A stretch of 64,000 bases of DNA from Lepidostoma basale (lineage: Eukaryota; Arthropoda; Insecta; Trichoptera; Lepidostomatidae), in the NCBI GenBank assembly GCA_022606425.2, contig JAHDVF020000517.1, forward strand, positions 1 through 64,000. Direction: 5' to 3'. Both the position numbers and the translations under genes were made by a program. This document shows, in pieces, positions 57,420 to 64,000 of this stretch (its first letter is position 1; each line of letters starts with the position of its first letter). Under the pieces are notes generated by a model. The model saw only the letters and a program-made list of their open reading frames with translations. It did not search any database and was not told the origin of the DNA.

Positions 57420-59545
57420 TTTTATCAGTTTATCAGTTTATCAGTTTATTTCATTTCATCAATAGACATTACAAAATTAATTTTTAAGGCATCTATTGAG
57501 AACAGGTAAAATAATATATTGGTAAAATAATAATATACTACCAGAAACGCATGAGAGATGGTTGGACATTAGGAAGACAGGATACCCTCCAGAATTAAGA
57601 GTATTTGCCTTCTGAACGTACTTTCACTGATATGAAAGACGTCGATTTCCGAGGAGACCGCGTTCAGCAGATTGATTGCTCTTCCCACCGGTGTCACCAG
57701 AGCCAGGTTGGTTCTAGCGGCGGATAGGTAAAACAATCTATGCTGGCGCTGTCGGAGATATCTGTCGGGAACAAAAAGACCTACACCCTCCAGCACGGCT
57801 GAGTTTTCAAAATATCCCCTAATAAGCCTAAAGAAATGGGTTATGAGAAACCCGTCTCTTCGAAGCTGCAGAGAATTAGACCCCAACATTCCCAAAAGAA
57901 ACGCTGTGGGATAGAGCCATGGATAGCTACCATACTCCTTCATGTAGAGATACCTCAGAAATTTTTTCTGAACCCTCTCCAGCATAAGGGAATATCTCGC
58001 CTCGTGCGGACTCCATATCACAGAACCACTTTCGAGTCTGCTCCGAACCAATGAATTGTATAGTACTCTGAGCACATTGGGATCTCTGAAAACCCTTCCG
58101 GTCCGAATTATGAAGCCCAACATCTTCAGCGCAATGCCACAAATTCTCTCAACATGAGCATGAAAGGTTAATCTACTCTCATAGATGACCCCGAGATCTC
58201 TCATAGTGGATACATGTGCCAACTGCTGGTTATTCATCGTGTATCTATGATATATAGTTCTCCGTGCTCTCGTAAAAGATAACATTACGCACTTAGAGAC
58301 ATTGAATTTCATATGATTACAGTGACTCCATATAACAATATTATTAATATCCGACTGAAGGCGTAGACAGTCGTCAGGATTATTTATGTCTAGGAATAAT
58401 TTCAGGTCATCGGCAAATAAAAGAAATCGCGAGAAGTTTATTACCTTCGCAATATCGTTTATGAATATAGTGAAGAGGAGTGGGCCAAGGTTCGAACCCT
58501 GTGGCACCCCTGAATAAACAAAAAAAGGTTCCGATTGAAAAATTCCGTACGAGACGAATTGTTTCCTCCCCTCAAGGTAACTAGTGAAAAGCATAATAAG
58601 TTGAGAAGAGAAACCAATTTGAGATAGCTTTGCTATAAGAATGTCATGGTTCACAGTATCAAATGCCTTTGAGAAGTCATTATATGAACAGTCAACTTGG
58701 TGACCATTGTCCAAGGCCCTTGTTATGTATTCTGTGAAGACCATGAGATTTGTTTCAGTAGAGCGCCCCTTCCTGAACCCATGTTGTTCTGTTATAATAT
58801 ATGGGTCAACTCTGGGAAATATCAATTTATGTAGAATAGATTCGAATAGCTTGGCTGGAGCCGACAGTATTGCTACAGGTCTGTAGTTTTCGACTGACTC
58901 TTTTGTTCCGCTCTTGAAGATAGGACTGATCCTAGAAACTTTCCAGAGATCAGGAAAAGTATTTGTACTTAACGATAGGTTAAATAAAAAGTACAGCGGA
59001 TATATTAAGAGCTCAGAGCAGCCTTTAAAGAAGAAGATGGGAAGAAAATCCGGACCAACCGAGTGCGAATTCTTCATTGCTTTGATGGATGATTTAATAT
59101 CATTTGTGTCTATGTTAGATATGTCAAAGCTATGAGCGCACTTACTGGTATTCGAACCGGTCGCTGAATTTAAATTAAGCCGCGGGGGAATATTGCTATA
59201 GACAGATTGAAAGTGCTTAGCGAATGCGTTCGCTATGTTTGCGCCCTCAACCTCTCTATCCCCATGCATCATGGTATTTAGGATGCCACCGTCTTTACGT
59301 AGGCTTTTTATGTAGTTCCAGAAAGTCCCGGGGTCATTCATAAGATCGCCCTCAATGGTGCTTACATATGCTCGAAAGGCTGACCGAACATTCCGTCTCA
59401 CCACCGAGCGGTGCTTACTGAAAAGTTCATACTCATCCCGAGAGCCAGTGGCCTTCCACTTCACATGATGTGCATGTTTGATCTTAATTTCCGCGATGAT
59501 TTCCCTAGAAAACCACCTCGGATATCTCCGTCCACCATTATTATT
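57420..59545 (-). mobile_element. Jockey/CR1-like LINE, 5'-truncated, long open frame
   Basis: The 3' UTR on the low side ends in repeated TGATAAAC (57420-57450). The frame stays open to about 59540. The endonuclease domain is missing. Confidence 0.88.
57569..59541 (-). CDS. Jockey/CR1-like reverse transcriptase, lacking N-terminal endonuclease
   Basis: At least 631 codons without a stop. Upstream of the GTG at 59464 the frame continues (GGRRYPRWFSREIIAEIKIK), so no natural start is present. Order: linker with FWNYIKSLRKDGG; RT with KNSHSVGPDFLP, VSRISPIFKSGTKESVENYR, PVAILSAPAKLFESIL, EQHGFRKGRSTETNL, DFSKAFDTVNHDIL (motif A Asp), GVPQGSNLGPLLFTIFINDI, LLFADDLKLFLD (FADD near residue 349), DLGVIYESRLTFHAHV; then the terminal region LVRSRLESGSVIWSPHEAR, RVQKKFLRYLYMKEYGSYP, PVGRAINLLNAVSSEIDVF. 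The polymerase residues look intact. It would copy LINE RNA at a nick made by its lost endonuclease. The frame suggests fairly recent insertion. Related shorter copies lie at 8.5, 36.4 and 49.1 kb. Confidence 0.9.
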
Positions 59546-59594
59546 ACTGAATTATTATTACTGAATTTAAATATAAAATAAATATTTACTACAA

Positions 59595-60415
59595 GTCCTG
59601 GTGAATTGTATGTATGAGGTATGCATGCGAAATGATCTGATGATGAATGTTAATAAGTCCAAGGTAATGATTTTTGAAAAGGAAGAAACCACGACAGTCT
59701 GCAACATTAACGTGAATGGTGAAAACTTGGAGCAAGTAGTTGAGTTTGTGTATTTAGGTAGTATGTTTACAAGAGATGGGAGAGTGGAGAGGGATATTGA
59801 AAGAAGGGTTGGGGCAGGCAACAAAGTGAATGGTGCACTTAAAGTTGTCATCGCAAACAAAAACCTATCCAAAAAAGCTAGAATGGCAGTGCACAATGGT
59901 GTTCTTCTACCGACCCTTATGTATGGAAGCGAAGCATGGAACTGGCAAAGGAAGGATGAAAGTAGAATAAATGCAGTAGAAATGAGATCTCTTAGACGAA
60001 TGTGTTGATATTCTGTGTATGATAGAGTGTCGAATGAAAATATAAGAAGTGAATGCGGTGCGAATGATGGTGTCATGAACAAAATAATGAAAGGATCATT
60101 AAGATGGTTTGGACATATGGAAAGAATGAATGAAGAAAGAATGGTAAAAAAATTATATGTTAATGATGTAAATGGAACCAGAAATAGAGGAAGACCGAGG
60201 AAAACGTGGCACGATCAAATAAATCAAATATTGAATGTCGGCCATGTGAGGAGTCAGAGAAATCGACGCGCGTGCATGACACGATGTATGAATGTTGAGG
60301 AAGCGAGAGAAATATGTCAGGAAAGAAAGGTGTGGTAGTCCATTCTTTCTGCCTACCCCTTCAGGAGACGGAGAGACGGGGAGACGGCGTGATGGTTAGT
60401 AAGTAAGTAAGTAAG
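59595..60415 (+). mobile_element. LINE-A 3' fragment, best preserved copy
   Basis: Open from 59601 to a stop at 60008: CMYEVCMRNDLMMNVNKSKV, EQVVEFVYLGSMFTRDGRVE, MYGSEAWNWQRKDESRINAV, RSLRRMC. Then YDRVSNENIRSECGANDGVM, KGSLRWFGHMERMNEERMVK, GRPRKTWHDQINQILNVGHV, RRACMTRCMNVEEAREICQE and RKVW-stop (60338). One in-frame stop divides the two parts. It begins just after the FADD box. The 3' UTR tail has a small internal duplication and ends in GTAAG units. Confidence 0.92.
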
Positions 60416-60594
60416 AATTTAAATATTAACGCTGTCTAAATAATAAATATTAGTCGCTGTCTAAATAAAGACAAAAGTGGAAGTGGTTAAAAAACATCGT
60501 TTTATTTAATTTTTATTTAAAATGAACTTCCATCAAGAGTTTTCGGTAAAATCATTTGAGTATCATGTGAATTCCCACAATTGTAAATGGTTTA

Positions 60595-60991
60595 CAACAA
60601 CAACAACAAACCATCACGCCGTTTTGCCGCAGGGGTAGGCAGAGAGAATGGACCGCCACACTACTCTATCCTGACATATCTCTCTAGCTTCCTCCACATT
60701 CATACAGCGAGTCACACGCACGTCGATTCTTCCGGCTTCTGACATGACCAACCTTTAAAATTTGATTAATTTGGTCATGCCATGTTTTCCTCGGTCTACC
60801 TCGACTCCATACTCCATTTACATCATTAACGTATACTTTTTCAACCATTCATTTAGCCATTTAACGATGTACGACAGAATCTCAAATGCTGATATTAGAA
60901 AGGAATGTAGAGCGAATGAAGGCATTATGAACAAAGTTATGAAAGGGTCGCTGCGTTGGTTCGGATATATGGAGCGCATGGGTGAAGAAAG
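60595..60991 (-). mobile_element. LINE-A insertion with 5' inversion (twin priming), second case
   Basis: Minus-strand tail and end domain to about 60845, then plus-strand sequence encoding MYDRISNADIRKECRANEGI and MKGSLRWFGYMERMGEER. Flanked by AAATGGTTTA at 60585-60594 and 60992-61001. AACAACAACA-type tail like 40.7 kb. Confidence 0.8.
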
Positions 60992-61009
60992 AAATGGTTT
61001 ATCTTTATG

Positions 61010-61215
61010 CATTAAAATACATTTTTTCCATTTTTAGTTTATTTTTCTCAATGTGTTTCGAAGGGTTTATACCTTCATAATCGGGAAAACGGTATTTAAT
61101 TACTCGCATTATTATGAACAGTTTACGAGTATATAGTTCAACCGATAATTAAGCTATAAAACCTTCGAAACATTGTCGAGGAAAATTTGTGGTAAAATAG
61201 TATTTTCATAAAAAT
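61010..61215. repeat. HH5 palindromic repeat
   Basis: Minus-strand left core: TTTTC, CCGATTA, GAAGG...CCCUUC hairpin, GAAAC, ACATT, GAGAA. Plus-strand right core: CCGATAA, hairpin ending CCUUC, GAAACATTGTC, GAGGA. Stem I half-preserved; first box degenerate. Confidence 0.6.
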
Positions 61216-61369
61216 TGTCTTAATGGAATTCCATATTGTTAACGCCTTAAGTTCATAAAAAGTAGTTTTTTTTTATATTGTTCAAATCAAATATTTAATA
61301 AATCCATTGTTTTTGCTGAAATTTCGTGGTAGAAGTTTAACCTGCGTTATTGAGTATTATTATGAATTG

Positions 61370-61465
61370 TATCGTATTTTTTTCTACTTTTGAGTTTATT
61401 TTACTCTTCATGTTTTGAAGTTAAAATACCTTAAACATCGAAAGAATTATATATAATAAATTTAC
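61370..61465 (-). repeat. HH5 left-arm fragment
   Basis: TCTACTTTTGAGTTTATTTT, CATGTTTTGAAG, then decayed. Confidence 0.45.
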
Positions 61466-61469
61466 TCAG

Positions 61470-61880
61470 TCATTCATCATTCATTCAATTCTCGGCGCTA
61501 CATCCCGGTGTGGGACTTGGCCTCCTCCACAACGGTCCTCCACTGACTTCTGTCTCTGCCCATCTCTCTCCATTCCCCAGCTCCTTCCATTTTCTCCCAA
61601 TCTTCTTCCACGCAATCCGCCCATCTTTTCCTCGGTCTGCCTCTTGGGCTTTTCGCAGGGCACCCATCTGGATATAATTTGTGGTGTTCTACCCTCTGGC
61701 ATTCTTTCCACATGGCCAGCCCCACTGCAGGCGTTGAGACTAACATAATCTCACTTCTATTTCATGGTTAATCAGTTCTTCAAGTTCAAGGTTTCTTTTA
61801 ATTCTGTAAGTCCCATCCTCCAGCGTGGGTCCAAAAATTTTTCTCAATTTTTTCCTCTCAAAAACTGCCAGCCTGCCTGA
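61470..61880 (-). mobile_element. LINE C-terminal fragment, separate family
   Basis: The minus strand encodes GLAMWKECQRVEHHKLYPDG, SPRGRPRKRWADCVEEDWEK, MGRDRSQWRTVVEEAKSHTG and a stop; the tail has repeated GAATGAAT/GATGAATGA units. Upstream, 61755-61880 is frameshifted continuation. Typical insect LINE end domain (GRPRKRW...DR-QWR-VVEEAKSHPG). Confidence 0.75.
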
Positions 61881-62394
61881 TATAAATTAACTCAAATTAT
61901 ATATAAATTAACTCAAATTATTAATTTAAAGTAATATTTCTTCGTTTGCAATAAATATAATAGAATCTTCAAAGTTATGTAAATGTATGTTCATGATGCT
62001 AGTTTGTGAACACAAATATGTACGTGAGAATGAAAATAGGTCAAGTTGCATCTTCTCCAGATTTGGTGTAATATTGCAAGAGCGAATATGATAAAGCGCA
62101 ACCGAATATCATATACCGTACACGTCCTTAAATCCGCACAATAAATCCGCGTCAACTCCCCCTCGCTCACTGCTCCGAATGGCGTAAGGAAACACCGGCA
62201 AGAGGTTATATAACTTTCCTCCACGGCGACGATAAGTGACGGCTGAGCGTAATTCAAAAATGACAAAAACATTGCATTACGCGGCGGGCGAGGGCTCGGA
62301 TGTGCGCTGTAATTCACAAAATATTAACGCCAGAGTCGTAACTCCTAACACTAAGCCACGTGAATCGCCCACGGAGATTCAAGAAAATCCGCTT
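61881..62394. other. Unannotated DNA
   Basis: Moderate GC at 62090-62390; nothing recognised. Confidence 0.45.
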
Positions 62395-62615
62395 ATACAA
62401 CAACAACAAACGTCAAAGTGTCCCACCGTTTCCCCGGGAGGTTAGGCAAAGCGAATGGACCGCCGCGTTACTCTACCCTGACACACCTCTGTAGCTTCCT
62501 CCACATTCATACAGCGAGTCATACACGCACATCGATAATTCGGACTTCTAACATGACCGACCTTTAAAATTTGTTGAATTTGGTCATGGAAATTTTTCCT
62601 CGGTCTCCCACAATT
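62395..62615 (-). mobile_element. LINE-A 3' fragment
   Basis: CAACAACAACAAACG tail, TTTCCCCGGGAGGTTAGG, TCCTCCACATTCATACAGCG and AATTTGGTCATGG match the 40.7 and 60.6 kb copies. Confidence 0.75.
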
Positions 62616-62724
62616 TCATAATGTATTAATAATCGTAATCAGCTTATATTTTTAATTGAACCATTTTTTAATAGTAATAAAATAAAACAATGTTTTTTTG
62701 TCTCTCCAATACTTAAACACCGGA

Positions 62725-62881
62725 CAAAGCTTGTCGATATAATGGACCGTTTAGCCAAATAGAAGTGGAAATGGACAGGACATGTTGCCAGACAGGGAAC
62801 AGAACGATGGGCAGCCAGAATTTTGACGTGGAGACCATGGGAGGAAAAAATGAGCCTAATTCCAGTCGGAGGAAGAAGATG
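62725..62881 (+). mobile_element. RTE-related LINE 3' fragment
   Basis: KWKWTGHVARQGTERWAARI then LTWRPW in one frame and a GATGA end: RTE end-domain remnant, related to 46.5 kb. Confidence 0.65.
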
Positions 62882-63125
62882 ATACAAAATTTCTTTATTA
62901 TTATATATTTAGTGTGCTTCCACTTGTGTTTAACGTCGACCGGTTTCGGCAGCTTGCTGCCATTTTCTGGTTTCAACTTTCACTAGTCAGACCAGTCAGT
63001 TGTCAGCGAGCCTTGCAAAACCGACCGCTGTGGAAATTATGAAATAAGTGGAAACAGTTCTTAAAATAATACAGTTTTATTTAATTAATATTTAAAATAT
63101 ACTTCCATTTAGAGTTTTCAGTAAA
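62882..63125. repeat. HH4-related palindromic repeat
   Basis: Left arm CTTCCACTTGTGTTTAACG, GACCGGTTTCGGCAGCTTG; its minus strand gives GGCAGCAAGCTGCC, GAAACCGGTCGACG (perfect stem II). Right arm GCGAGCCTTGCAAAACCGAC, ATACTTCCATTTAGAG. Confidence 0.65.
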
Positions 63126-64000
63126 AGCATTTGATTATCGTAATAATCCTTACCTGTATCACAGTAAGAATATGGTAATTGCCGATTCCTCTTGATATAC
63201 TCGTATAGACTCAAAAAACTTGTTTTATTCCCTAATTAGTATTTAGGACAGGAAATCGTTTTATTCGTGAAACGCAGTGTGAAATTCAAAACCGTTCTCA
63301 AATTAAGGCTGCCCGGTCCATGGGCAGGAAATGCAGAATTGTCTGGGGACGGCGGAAGCCATTACGCCACTGCGGTGCGTGGGGACTTGTCGCGAACGAG
63401 GAAAGAGAGGAATGACAAATGAAACGAAATGTACATGATAAATGAAGAGGTTCCCTGAATGGCCTACCCCGCGGGCGGGAGGAGTCCGGCATCAGTCGCC
63501 CGTCACCCCCTCTCACTTGCACGAAAAATTATCATTCACATACACGTATCTGTATTCTCAAGGTTTTTATTGCAAAAATCGAGATACACATGTAGGTTTA
63601 GCACGTAGTAATTTAAATTTGTCTAAGAGAAAAAATTCTGAGAGTATTAAAAATAATATTTAAGTATGCAGTTAAATTTCTTTGGAATAGTTTCATTACA
63701 AAATACTGCCCGTATCTGTAATAACACGATGGATTCATAGATATCGGTCACCCGAAACCGGCCAATTGAAAGTGCATTGTTGTTGAGTAATATTACAGAT
63801 ATTTATTATGTGTTTATTGTTTCTTTGATAAAGATCTTAATTAAGCTCCAAATTAAATATTGGTGAAAACTGACGTTTTCTTACATTTTATTTTGTTAAT
63901 TTTTTTGTTTAAAAGCTCCGGCGGGAGCGACACGGGTTGGTGTTACCAAATAAAGTGGTGTTAATACAAATTACTAAAAGTGTATTATTATTTTATTTAA
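63126..64000. other. Mostly unannotated; possible HH3 end
   Basis: GCTCCAAATTAAATATTGG and GAAAACTGACGTTTTCTTAC at about 63845-63885 resemble an HH3 terminus running off the window. GC-rich patch 63320-63510 without a gene. Confidence 0.35.

Larger units (their letters stand above)
57115..60545. repeat. Long HH4 element opened by two LINE insertions
   Basis: Left arm 57118-57215 and right arm 60430-60545 are the two inverted HH4 arms. Interior 57215-57415 is shared with 49641-49844. Between them lie a minus-strand Jockey-like LINE and a plus-strand LINE-A. Confidence 0.75.

Noticed and set aside
3183..63125. Interpreting the palindromes as ordinary MITEs or foldback DNA transposons
   Set aside because: They lack consistent short target duplications, and all share the GAAAC/CUGANGA order inside unrelated arms, which a DNA-transposon reading does not explain.

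Overview
The window looks like insect nuclear DNA, most likely lepidopteran (inference). It is AT-rich with long intergenic DNA. It carries decayed non-LTR elements of types common in moths (RTE-like, Jockey/CR1-like, CR1/L2-like), a Transib, a mariner-type relic and tRNA-derived SINEs. No rRNA or stand-alone tRNA gene, bacterial operon or CRISPR array is visible.

Only one convincing host gene is present. Positions 1-2046 (minus strand) hold an uninterrupted 682-codon 5' part of a secreted or membrane leucine-rich-repeat protein, with a signal peptide, cysteine N-cap, many LRRs and cysteine C-cap. Its 3' end lies beyond the window start. Upstream is non-coding DNA with a CpG-rich patch (about 2690-2800) that might be a 5' exon.

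From 3 kb to 64 kb the sequence is a nest of mobile-element relics. (1) LINE family 'LINE-A', with an end domain containing GSEAW, HMERM and GRPRKTW and a tail ending CGTGATGGTTAGTTAG, occurs in about 16 truncated copies. (2) An RTE-clade LINE at 28727-30513 keeps an open 592-codon RT frame and has an 11-bp target duplication; a short second copy lies at 46.0 kb. (3) Jockey/CR1-like LINEs lie at 8.5-9.4, 36.4, 49.1-49.6 and 57.4-59.5 kb, the last with an open frame of about 630 codons or more. (4) CR1/L2-like LINE ends lie at 15.6, 20.8, 24.5, 33.2 and 45.1 kb. (5) A complete but dead Transib transposon (16183-19135; relative of RAG1) has CACAGTG/CACAATG ends and a CGGCG target duplication. 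(6) A 782-bp internally deleted mariner-type element lies at 55097-55878. (7) tRNA-derived SINEs share a 3' tail with the Jockey-like LINE.

The most interesting signal is a set of more than 25 short, mostly palindromic repeats in six families, here HH1-HH6. Their arms look unrelated outside one shared core: [C/U]UGANGA, a hairpin, then GAAAC, a 2-4 nt loop and GU[C/U]. That is the catalytic core order of a hammerhead ribozyme. The copy at 48161-48204 matches the full type I consensus, including six paired positions in stem I. Hammerhead motifs are known in terminal repeats of Penelope-like elements, so these may be non-autonomous Penelope-like (or retrozyme-like) elements; no Penelope RT is present here.

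The elements are deeply nested. A Transib sits in a LINE 3' UTR, a mariner-type element sits in a hammerhead repeat, and LINEs sit inside hammerhead repeats, so target duplications and empty paralogous sites can be read directly.
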